Shown in pieces: positions 56,746 through 64,000 of a DNA stretch of 64,000 nucleotides (the stretch's first letter is position 1; every line of letters begins with the position of its first letter). Source of the stretch: Pseudobutyrivibrio ruminis DSM 9787 (GTDB taxonomy: Bacteria; Bacillota; Clostridia; Lachnospirales; Lachnospiraceae); contig NZ_OBMR01000006.1 of NCBI RefSeq assembly GCF_900218035.1, positions 124,001-188,000 of the forward strand, read 5' to 3'. Both the position numbers and the translations under genes were made by a program. The notes below the pieces were generated by a model, which was not told where the DNA came from, ran no database searches, and saw only the letters and a program-made list of their open reading frames with translations.

Positions 56746-57798
56746 TTAATCCTCTAAAAACATTCCAATATATTTCTTTACAATCACTACTAATTCTCCG
56801 ATAGCGAGTGATAATACAAATACACCTATCGTTCTAAGTAGCGTATAAAAGATACATCCTACACCTGATGTAAGTATATTATTTTTGAATGTATACTTTA
56901 AAATCAAGTAGTTTAATGGGTCGTGGAATAAATAGACATAAAAAATATTACGCACAATATATTTCCATACCTTTGTGTCGTGAATCTTTGGAATTGCTCT
57001 ATCTAATAAATCTGCAACGATATATGTAAGAATTGCTCCTACTATCTCTATTGCAAATAGATTTAACACGTGGAAATTTATATCCAACAGCTCAAGGATT
57101 ATCACAATTGCTAAGATTATAAATGTTTTTTTTAAGTTTAATCTTTCAAACTTTTGTCTTTCAATTTCAAAGACATATCCAATTGTGATATATAGCAAAT
57201 AACTTAAACCTGATTTTAATTCAAGTACATCAAATGGCAAATAATCATATACAAAATAAATGATACCTGCAATTATAAGAGCCGCATATGGACTTTCAAT
57301 TCTCAATCTTTGTAATACTTTTAGGATAATTACCAATGCAATTATTCCCCAGAATAATGCAGGCAAAAACCAAAGGTGTCCACTGTCCTCTCCGGTAATA
57401 AATCCTCTTAATGCGTTTATAAATCCGTCGCTATCATAGAATCCTGCTATCTTTTTCACCGGAAGCATATAAAGCCAACCGACCAAAAAGTATGGAATTA
57501 AAAGTCTTTTAGCTTTTCCTTTTACAATCTTAGTGAAGCTGGCAAGTGGTTTGATTGCAAGCATTGCTCCAGAAACCATAAAGAACACTTGCAGAACAAA
57601 CAAAGAAACCCATGATGCAATAAATCTATGGTTTTCTAATCCCACAGAAAAATACATAGGACTAAGGTTCGCTGGGGCCTCGTAAACAACTCCGCCGTAT
57701 GTTGTTTCCATTCCAAGATAGGTACTATGGGCAATTACAATAAATACAGTTGCTAGAAATCTTACCCAGTCATATACTGTCAATCTCTTTGTGTTCAT
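56746..57798 (-). CDS. Acyltransferase-3 family membrane protein
   Basis: 350 residues, GGAG upstream. About ten hydrophobic segments, opening YDWVRFLATVFIVIAHSTYLG with catalytic-type His24. HLWFLPALFWGIIAL is the family's central motif. Overlaps the upstream isomerase-like gene by 4 bp (ATGA). Probably O-acetylates the same glycan or a precursor. Only weakly similar to the 49299-50375 enzyme. Confidence 0.85.
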   Translation of the reverse strand: MNTKRLTVYDWVRFLATVFIVIAHSTYLGMETTYGGVVYEAPANLSPMYFSVGLENHRFIASWVSLFVLQVFFMVSGAMLAIKPLASFTKIVKGKAKRLLIPYFLVGWLYMLPVKKIAGFYDSDGFINALRGFITGEDSGHLWFLPALFWGIIALVIILKVLQRLRIESPYAALIIAGIIYFVYDYLPFDVLELKSGLSYLLYITIGYVFEIERQKFERLNLKKTFIILAIVIILELLDINFHVLNLFAIEIVGAILTYIVADLLDRAIPKIHDTKVWKYIVRNIFYVYLFHDPLNYLILKYTFKNNILTSGVGCIFYTLLRTIGVFVLSLAIGELVVIVKKYIGMFLED

Positions 57799-58583
57799 CC
57801 AAATATCTCCTTCACGTATTCCATCATATCAGCAAGTTTTTCAACATCCTCTTGCTTTCCCACTTCGATGGAAACATATTTATCATACCCCTTTTCTTTA
57901 AGTAACTGGGCTAGTTCTTTGTGAATATCACGTTTTTCAATAGGCTTAAGGCCAGGTTCGCTGACATGCACATGGTTAATAAACCTAATATTGTCCTTGA
58001 GTACATCTATTGATTCGTTATTCTCAATCATTGTACCCATATCAAGGTTGAGTAGGAAACCTTTTGAATCCACTTGCTTAATTAAATCTATCGCCTGAGC
58101 AGTTGTATTTACAAAGTTTGTATTGTAGATAGGTGGATTTGCCTCCATAGCCAACACTGTGTTGTGTGCATAAGCATAATCACCAAGCTCTTTAAAGAAG
58201 CTGACAGCAACATCCATGTTTCCATTCTCTGGAAAATTTCTATTGCGTGGGCAACCAAAAACCAGATTTTTACAACCTATTGTTTCAGCAAAATCTATTG
58301 CTTTTTTTGTATAGGAAAGAAGAGCTTCACGCTCCTCCTCTGTTCCAAAAAGTTTTTCGCTGCGACCAAACCAAATAGACTGCATAGAAGAAATCTCAAA
58401 ACCATATTTGTTCTTGAGCTCCTTTTTCCAATTGCTAGCTTCATTTAAATGATCATATGGTGCTTCTAGAATGATTCTGGTGGGAGCAATTTCTACTCCA
58501 TCAAAACCATTCTCACGCATCATTTCATAAATCTTATTATCATTTTCTACAGTCCAACCAATATTAGATATAGATAAATGCAT
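57795..58583 (-). CDS. Sugar phosphate isomerase/epimerase-like TIM-barrel protein
   Basis: 262 residues, GGGAG upstream. Xylose-isomerase-like TIM barrel: HLSISNIGWTVENDNKIYEMMRENGFDGVEIAP at the N-terminus, GCKNLVFGCPRNR near 108-120, LAMEANPP near 145-152, LNLDMGTM near 178-185, INHVHVSEPG near 202-211, YVSIEVG at the end. The Glu147, Asp and His residues fit a divalent metal site. Members isomerise or epimerise small sugars; the substrate here cannot be named. Adjacent sugar genes suggest precursor conversion for the glycan. Confidence 0.78.
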   Translation of the reverse strand: MHLSISNIGWTVENDNKIYEMMRENGFDGVEIAPTRIILEAPYDHLNEASNWKKELKNKYGFEISSMQSIWFGRSEKLFGTEEEREALLSYTKKAIDFAETIGCKNLVFGCPRNRNFPENGNMDVAVSFFKELGDYAYAHNTVLAMEANPPIYNTNFVNTTAQAIDLIKQVDSKGFLLNLDMGTMIENNESIDVLKDNIRFINHVHVSEPGLKPIEKRDIHKELAQLLKEKGYDKYVSIEVGKQEDVEKLADMMEYVKEIFG

Positions 58584-58585
58584 TT

Positions 58586-60712
58586 TTACTCTCCCAAATT
58601 TGATTTAAATTTTACAATCCTATTTATAATTATGTATAGGCATACCTGAACAAAGCCAAAATACCAAAGCACATAGTTCATGTGAACATGTATGTAAGAG
58701 TGATTCTTTGCCAAACAGAACCATGAAATTGATGTAAGGAAGAACACAATATACATGAAAATCTGTCTGTAATTGATTTCCTTCTTTGCTCGATAATCAT
58801 ATCCAAATATTCCCAATGGAATAATGCAAAGTGCTGCAAATAAATTGCCATCAATACCTGTAATCACCTGTGTTGAAAAATGGAAATATCTGCTGTATGT
58901 CTCCCAAACTGAAGCATTCATAGCAGGCCAATTTTCACTTTCAAAGTCATTAAGGTTTGTACCGCTTGTTCTTCTAAGAACATCCTCTTTAATGATGTTT
59001 TTGATACCAGCAATAATGCTTCCATCGCCCTTAATTGGTGCATGGATTAGAATAGCTGCAATAAATCCTAATAATGCCGCGATTCCAATAATAAATATTG
59101 CTTTAAACAATAGCTTCGAAAGCTCTGAATCCTTCTTTATAAGCGCGTTGAAGAATTCTACTAACATAAATGAAATCAAGCCCATCATAATTACAGATAT
59201 ATATTCATATCCGCAAAGACATTTGATTGTTATAGTAAGGAATGCCGCTATGTAGCAACCTATTCTCCATTTCTTTGATTCCAACTTAAGGAGACATATT
59301 AAGCCAACAGCCATTGGAGCAAACCATGTAAACTCTACCCAATATAAGTTTCTTGCAAAATTTGTTACCCATGGTGAAAGAAGGAATGTTGCGAAGAAGC
59401 ATGCTGCAAGCAAGTAATTGTATTTCTTTGCAATTAGGATTACTACAAGTGCAAACACCATTGCTGTAAGTAGCGAACAAATGAGATGCAAGTTTGTTAT
59501 AACATCTTCTTCATCAAGATGTCTTGCAATACGCTTGAATATCTTTCCATGTAGACCATACTGACTTTCATATGCAACCAAGAACCCCTTTGGAATCTCG
59601 TTGTGATTAGCATCTAAAAATACGGCTTTAGCTAACCCACCATTTCGTAAATACGATAATAATCTATCTGACTGTAATGTTATTAGAATATTATTTCCAT
59701 CATCTGTGCTGTTTACAATCTGACACTCTTCACCATTAGCGAAGCGAATATAATTTCCTGGCTTGGCAACAGTTGCAGTGTATACATTTGTGTTAATTAC
59801 AACCATGTGCTCAGATCTGTGATAGCCTTTATACCAACTATCATCTGTAAGGAATTCGCGCTCATAATTATCCACTCTTCCAAGATAATCATAATACCAG
59901 CCTAGGCCGTAACCACTTTTTGTTTTATCAGTAAAACGTACTCCATCCCTATCTGATGCAATCATCCCTGATACAAGTCCTTCTGAATCAACCTGGTATC
60001 CATCAAATGAAGTATTCTTACTATCGATAGAATTATACATATATATCCATGTCAAACTACATGATAGAATCAGGAAACATGAAACAACTCTCATGTATTT
60101 CTTTATCAGCTCTTTGTTCATGAATAAAGATACGACGAATAACCATAGTGCAATTACTGCAAGAGAAATAATCACCTTATCCTGGAATGAAAATGTTGGT
60201 TCGCTGTATGCAAAGCTAACAAGCGCATTACCTTTGATATATTCTTTCTGAAGATAATCTTCACTAACCTGAATAAATGTTGGTATGTTTGCACCTTCAG
60301 CCACATCAAAAGTCAAGATGTATTTTTTGCCCTGCTTAAGCTTAGCTTTTGTGAAAACCTTATACCATGTTGAATCATATACTTCACCAAGATCAATTTT
60401 TTCTGTATCTACAATCTTGCCTTTATCATTAGTGATAGTAGCTTTAAGTGTCCCACCAATCTCTGGATTCTGGCTGGTAAGAAATATTTCAAACCCTGCG
60501 AAGTGATTCTTCTGAGGAGAAAATGTAATCTCACATGTGGGATCTGTAACCTGCGCCAAACCTATTCTCTCTTCATCTGAAATAAGATTTATATCAACTT
60601 CCTCTTCATAGAAGCCGTGATAAAAATGGTCTAGCGGACCAAGCAACAAAAGGAAAAAGCACATTATAAATGTACTTATCGCAATACCTAAATACCTTTT
60701 ATTCATTCTCAT
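58586..60712 (-). CDS. Large GT-C-like membrane protein with N-terminal outside beta domain
   Basis: 708 residues. Two ATGs (60712, 60706) follow one GGAGG; the second gives a better spacing. One membrane helix at 8-27, then an outside beta-rich domain at about 45-175 (CEITFSPQKNHFAGFEIFLTS), two helices, another outside region (about 235-400, with NTNVYTATVAKPGNYIRF), and about eight further helices. The overall layout resembles bacterial GT-C enzymes with extra outside domains. The end of the upstream SDR gene overlaps it by 14 bp. Confidence 0.6.
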   Translation of the reverse strand: MRMNKRYLGIAISTFIMCFFLLLLGPLDHFYHGFYEEEVDINLISDEERIGLAQVTDPTCEITFSPQKNHFAGFEIFLTSQNPEIGGTLKATITNDKGKIVDTEKIDLGEVYDSTWYKVFTKAKLKQGKKYILTFDVAEGANIPTFIQVSEDYLQKEYIKGNALVSFAYSEPTFSFQDKVIISLAVIALWLFVVSLFMNKELIKKYMRVVSCFLILSCSLTWIYMYNSIDSKNTSFDGYQVDSEGLVSGMIASDRDGVRFTDKTKSGYGLGWYYDYLGRVDNYEREFLTDDSWYKGYHRSEHMVVINTNVYTATVAKPGNYIRFANGEECQIVNSTDDGNNILITLQSDRLLSYLRNGGLAKAVFLDANHNEIPKGFLVAYESQYGLHGKIFKRIARHLDEEDVITNLHLICSLLTAMVFALVVILIAKKYNYLLAACFFATFLLSPWVTNFARNLYWVEFTWFAPMAVGLICLLKLESKKWRIGCYIAAFLTITIKCLCGYEYISVIMMGLISFMLVEFFNALIKKDSELSKLLFKAIFIIGIAALLGFIAAILIHAPIKGDGSIIAGIKNIIKEDVLRRTSGTNLNDFESENWPAMNASVWETYSRYFHFSTQVITGIDGNLFAALCIIPLGIFGYDYRAKKEINYRQIFMYIVFFLTSISWFCLAKNHSYIHVHMNYVLWYFGFVQVCLYIIINRIVKFKSNLGE

Positions 60713-61622
60713 AAGCCTCCACGAATCTCTTTATATCTTCTAAAATCTGTTTTTTATTGCAGATGTATCCATCTGCTCCACCAAATACTTCTGCATGAAT
60801 AGTTCTGTAATCATAATCAGCAGGTGAAGCAGCAACTTCATTTTTAAATGTTTGACCTGTAAGGTACTCGTACACCTCTGCTGCAGACACTGGCTCAGTC
60901 GCTGGATGCCACATTGTTATTCCTGCTTCAAGAGCCGTATTAATATCATCCCAAAGACGTCCCAAATTATAGAACTGATAAACACTACGGCTATCAGTGA
61001 AGTTGAGGGCAGAAAATCCAAGATTTCTAAATACTTTCTTCAAGGATTCTCTTTCAGAATCAGGTACATTAACTTTATAGAATCCATTATCCTGCAACGA
61101 ATAATATTTATTTAACACATCGTTCTTTGCTACAAGCTCATTGAACTTTTCTTCCTTAAGCATTGTAGGAATTACATTAAGGTAATCAAAAATGAAATTC
61201 TTTTTGATGTTTTTACCAAAAAGTCCTGGCAATCTGATGATGAGTGCATCCTTGTAGTTTTCTCTCACCCAACATTCCAATTTATATCTATTTAATCCAT
61301 AAGCATGAAGATTTTCTGTGTCGATATCTGAGTTTTCATCTACTCCAACTGGATTTTTAAAAACATCGATTGTTGAAATAAGAACAAGCTTCTTAGGATT
61401 TATCTTTGCGATGTTGTCCTGAGCAATAAGAATCTGCTCCATATCTTTTTCAGGTGCATTGTTTGCTAAATACTTTTCCGCTCTAAGACCTGCATATACT
61501 AATAAATCTGGATTAGTACCAAATGCATCCTGAATATTTTTAGAATTATATACTGCATCAAACTGTCCTGCTGCATATATATTGCTTCCAACAAAACCCG
61601 TATAACCAACGAGTGCTTTCAT
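60699..61622 (-). CDS. Extended-SDR NAD-dependent epimerase/dehydratase-like protein with altered active site
   Basis: 307 residues, GAGGAAG upstream. Nucleotide-binding loop GYTGFVGSN at 6-14; TIDVF with Ser83/Thr84 in the usual catalytic region. The YxxxK motif reads Tyr108-GLN-Arg112, so the catalytic Lys is replaced by Arg. LRLPGLFG-like IIRLPGLFGKN at about 126-137 and C-terminal VYEYLTG fit the family. May bind but not turn over in the normal way, or use a different general base. The operon suggests sugar-nucleotide modification. Confidence 0.72.
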   Translation of the reverse strand: MKALVGYTGFVGSNIYAAGQFDAVYNSKNIQDAFGTNPDLLVYAGLRAEKYLANNAPEKDMEQILIAQDNIAKINPKKLVLISTIDVFKNPVGVDENSDIDTENLHAYGLNRYKLECWVRENYKDALIIRLPGLFGKNIKKNFIFDYLNVIPTMLKEEKFNELVAKNDVLNKYYSLQDNGFYKVNVPDSERESLKKVFRNLGFSALNFTDSRSVYQFYNLGRLWDDINTALEAGITMWHPATEPVSAAEVYEYLTGQTFKNEVAASPADYDYRTIHAEVFGGADGYICNKKQILEDIKRFVEAYENE

Positions 61623-61641
61623 ATATCTTCTTCCTCTCTAA

Positions 61642-62580
61642 TTACTTTGTCAGTTTCTCTACGCTTTCAAAGCTGTAATTCTTGCGTTTGAATACCATGT
61701 CTATAAGAAGCTGTAGGTATTTTACGATGATTGTCTGAATTGCAAACAAACCAAAGAAACAAACTGACAAGAATAAAATCGTTGTTGTCCAGCCTTCTAC
61801 TGGATTTAATGTAAAGTATGCAACAACTGTATACACAACAACAAACAATGTAATGAATATCATTGCCATTGTCATTACTTTTGAAAATCTATACCCCACC
61901 TCTGTGAATAAAATCAAAGAATCGACAGCTAAGCCTGAACGATAATTACGTTCTCTTTTATCAATAGCCTCCGTTGTTTTATCTACAACATCGTACTTTA
62001 TTGTGTCAGTCTTTAAGCCACAATTAGCATACATAGCTTTTCTGTAAAGTGTAGTCTTGTTCATAGAGCTGATTCTATTAATAACACGACGGCTAAGCAC
62101 TCTAAAGCTTTCTGTAGACATTTCGTATTTGATATTGGCAAACTTATCAAAGACATTATAGAAAAGTCTTGAAGTCAGTTTTAATCTCTTATTTGGAGAT
62201 GCACTAACAATATCAAATCCTTCCAATGAATGACGATATATCCTCATAATCATAGAAGGGTCAAAGTCAAGATTTGTATTGTCAAACTCAAAGACAAAAT
62301 CGCCGATTGACATATCTACGCCGGCATTCATCGAAAGCTCCAAGCCATGGAAGTAGCTCATGTTTACTACTGAAATGCTTGTAGATTTTGCCTGATTTGA
62401 TACCTTTTTGATAACATCCAAACTATTGTCATCTGAGGAATCATTTACACAAATGATTTCTGAATGCTCAAAATTAGCCTCAAGCTCATTGATAACTGTA
62501 GTAAGAAATCTTTCGATTCTGTTTGCAGCGTTATGAACGTAAATAACTGCTGATATAAAATTCTTCTCTTTATTTTCCAT
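61642..62580 (-). CDS. Atypical GT2 glycosyltransferase with C-terminal membrane helices
   Basis: 312 residues. GT2 start FISAVIYVHNAANRIE at 8-23 and IICVNDSSDDNSLD at 42-55. The metal-binding motif is replaced by FEFDNTNLDF (97-106), so a canonical DXD is missing. Two C-terminal helices at about 235-257 and 266-290 recall GtrB. It overlaps the FAD-oxidoreductase gene by 11 bp. It may be a variant polyprenyl-P transferase or inactive. Confidence 0.68.
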   Translation of the reverse strand: MENKEKNFISAVIYVHNAANRIERFLTTVINELEANFEHSEIICVNDSSDDNSLDVIKKVSNQAKSTSISVVNMSYFHGLELSMNAGVDMSIGDFVFEFDNTNLDFDPSMIMRIYRHSLEGFDIVSASPNKRLKLTSRLFYNVFDKFANIKYEMSTESFRVLSRRVINRISSMNKTTLYRKAMYANCGLKTDTIKYDVVDKTTEAIDKRERNYRSGLAVDSLILFTEVGYRFSKVMTMAMIFITLFVVVYTVVAYFTLNPVEGWTTTILFLSVCFFGLFAIQTIIVKYLQLLIDMVFKRKNYSFESVEKLTK

Positions 62581-63709
62581 TGCTTAACACCTCATCAAGG
62601 TCATAAACCGTATTTATCTTTCCAGAAAGTACTGCTACAAATGTTGGCCCCTCTGAATATTGTCTAATTACTGTTGGTCTTGAATCATCAATCTCTGAGC
62701 TCATAAGAATAGGCTTCATTGAGAACAATGATTTTTCGTATGTGAATTCGTAATCATCAAGCATATATTTGCGAGCCAGATTCGACATATATGGGAATGC
62801 AGATACTGGCTTTGCTGGGCAGTCATTACAGTTGCCTAAGTTCTTTGTTGAACAAAAGCCCTGACTTCTTGCCTGACACTCGAATGTTGGTACTCCATCA
62901 TAGCTTGTGGTATGAGGTGTAAATGTTACAGATGTAAGTGAGTGATAGCCGGTTTTACCAAATGGCATGATTGAGAAAAATGGGCCATCCATTACCGTAA
63001 ATCCGATATCCTTTAATTTATCATTAACCTTGCAGAGAATAATCTCGCATAGTTCATATTTTATTCCAAACTTTTCATATCCAACCATATCAAGAATCTG
63101 ATTTGTGCTAGCATAAGTCGAATTCAAAACGAATCCTGACTCGTACTCGTTACCATCCTCTGTGCGAATGAGGTATGTGTCGGTATTCTTTTCAATAGCT
63201 GTGATTTTCACTCCGTATTTGATAGTGCATGAATTAGGGTACTCGGAGAGTTTATCTAAGAAGTAATCTTTTAAAATCATTGCATCATATGTGTATTCAC
63301 GAGTTCTGAAAACTCCATCACACATACCATCTTTGAAATAGTTTCCTGGATGCAATTCTTCACAAGGTATATTTGCAGCCTTACAAAAATCTTTAAACTG
63401 CTTTCTGTCTGACCATGAGTACTGACTAGATGTTGCATAGATTTGGTCAAACTCCTTGTTTACACAGAAATCGTAATCACGATTAAAGCGTTCAAAATAT
63501 CCTGCAGATTTCACTGCAGTAGATATTGATCTTGGGTAGTGATATCCCTGGTGAACTCGGGCCTGATTAATATATGTTGCTCTTTTAAATGGTGCCGGAT
63601 CATACTCCAGCACCAATATATTTTCGCCTTTTTTACAGCAAAACAGAGCAGAATATAGCCCGTATAATCCTGCTCCAATTATTATTTTATCAAATCGCTC
63701 AGAACCCAT
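62570..63709 (-). CDS. FAD-dependent oxidoreductase (DAO fold) with a four-cysteine motif
   Basis: 379 residues, AGG-AGGGA-rich leader. Rossmann motif DKIIIGAGLYGLYSALFCCKKG at 7-28 with G12, G14 and G17, then VLEYDP; C-terminal FVAVLSGKINTVYDL is the family's closing FAD-contact region. Residues 278-297 contain C-x7-C-x7-C-x2-C (Cys278, 286, 294, 297), which could hold an Fe-S cluster or zinc. HQGYHYPRS near 53-61 is similar to UDP-galactopyranose-mutase-adjacent oxidases only in the general DAO sense. Likely oxidises a sugar or amino-acid-linked intermediate of the glycan. Confidence 0.75.
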   Translation of the reverse strand: MGSERFDKIIIGAGLYGLYSALFCCKKGENILVLEYDPAPFKRATYINQARVHQGYHYPRSISTAVKSAGYFERFNRDYDFCVNKEFDQIYATSSQYSWSDRKQFKDFCKAANIPCEELHPGNYFKDGMCDGVFRTREYTYDAMILKDYFLDKLSEYPNSCTIKYGVKITAIEKNTDTYLIRTEDGNEYESGFVLNSTYASTNQILDMVGYEKFGIKYELCEIILCKVNDKLKDIGFTVMDGPFFSIMPFGKTGYHSLTSVTFTPHTTSYDGVPTFECQARSQGFCSTKNLGNCNDCPAKPVSAFPYMSNLARKYMLDDYEFTYEKSLFSMKPILMSSEIDDSRPTVIRQYSEGPTFVAVLSGKINTVYDLDEVLSNGK

Positions 63710-63730
63710 ATCGTTCCCTACCTAAATCTA

Positions 63731-64000
63731 TTATTTATATTCACTCTCAGTAATAAAAGTCTTCTTAACATCTGCAAATACGGTGTCTAAAATACGCTTT
63801 GTATTCTGGCTACGCTCAGGGTTATCCTGATGTCCATCAAGTGAATTGTCCACAAAGTTAAGCTTGCCGTTCTTGCGGCCATCGAAGCCTGCGAAGCTAA
63901 GCTCTTTTACGCCAAGCTTAACAAGAAGGTTGATGAGCATCAATGTGGAATCATCATTGTATTCATCATTGAAATATACAAGCTCGTTGTAAGCAATTGC
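63731..64000 (-). CDS. C-terminal part of a protein that continues beyond the right edge
   Basis: Ninety in-frame codons end at the stop at 63731. Visible motifs are AYNELVYFNDEYNDDSTLML, LGVKELSFAGFDG and the ending FITESEYK. This pattern recalls the C-terminal region of HMGL-type aldolase-like proteins found in surface-glycan loci, but with no N-terminus in view the assignment is tentative. It is upstream of and probably cotranscribed with the FAD oxidoreductase gene. Confidence 0.6.
   Translation of the reverse strand, partial: AIAYNELVYFNDEYNDDSTLMLINLLVKLGVKELSFAGFDGRKNGKLNFVDNSLDGHQDNPERSQNTKRILDTVFADVKKTFITESEYK

Noticed and set aside
1-64000. tRNA, rRNA, CRISPR arrays, prophage or sortase genes
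   Set aside because: No sequence with the expected structure or motifs was found on either strand.

Overview
The window looks like chromosome of a low-GC Gram-positive anaerobe, most likely a Lachnospiraceae member (Butyrivibrio/Pseudobutyrivibrio/Roseburia relatives). The reasons are strong AGGAG-type ribosome binding sites, AT-rich sigma-A-like promoters, giant secreted proteins built from BspA-type leucine-rich repeats, MBG-like Ig repeats and Listeria-Bacteroides (Flg_new) repeats, and an AAA-ATPase/PD-(D/E)XK protein of a kind that proliferates in these gut bacteria. The family assignment is inference; there is no rRNA or tRNA in the window. All accepted genes except one (50468-51667) are on the minus strand.

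Left third (1-28854), surface proteins. Five large secreted proteins follow one another: a transglutaminase-like protein cut by the left edge (1-4011), a 2230-aa MBG/Flg_new repeat protein (6636-13328), two LRR proteins (13557-18785 and 18975-23861), and a papain-family (C1A) protease with a lectin-like region and Ig repeats (24004-28854). All have a signal peptide followed by a Glu/Asp-rich low-complexity linker, and most genes end in a clear hairpin terminator. I see no LPXTG or S-layer anchor in the four complete ones. An AAA-ATPase-like gene (4673-6241) sits between two broken C-terminal stubs of secreted-protein type (4150-4404 and 6326-6592), which suggests past rearrangement.

Middle (29056-49286), one long minus-strand operon for an extracytoplasmic glycan. 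It starts at a good promoter (TTGATA-17-TATAAT, 49258-49286). In transcription order it encodes a GT-C-like membrane protein, a GtrB/DPM1-like polyprenyl-phosphate glycosyltransferase, another GT-C-like protein, WecE-like dTDP-4-amino-4,6-dideoxygalactose transaminase, a GNAT N-acetyltransferase, two GT-C-like proteins, a second GtrB-like enzyme, two more GT-C-like proteins, three consecutive paralogous SGNH-type proteins, an MBOAT O-acyltransferase, and an O-antigen ligase/polymerase-like protein with an internal duplication. The reading is that sugars are loaded on undecaprenyl phosphate, transferred outside the membrane by GT-C enzymes, O-acetylated by the MBOAT/SGNH set, and polymerised or ligated by the last protein. 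No Wzx, ABC exporter or GtrA flippase is in the window.

Right third (49285-64000). An acyltransferase-3 gene and the lone plus-strand GT-C gene diverge from a symmetric promoter. The plus-strand gene converges on the next minus-strand GT-C gene at a 28-bp perfect palindrome that is both the shared terminator and the coding sequence for the last residues of both proteins. Two GT-C-like genes, a small secreted repeat protein with its own terminator, and then another tightly packed minus-strand operon (55949 to beyond 64000) follow: a GT2 enzyme, acyltransferase 3, a TIM-barrel sugar isomerase-like protein, a large GT-C-like protein, an extended-SDR protein with a changed active site, an atypical GT2, an FAD-dependent oxidoreductase with a four-cysteine motif, and the C-terminal end of a further gene.
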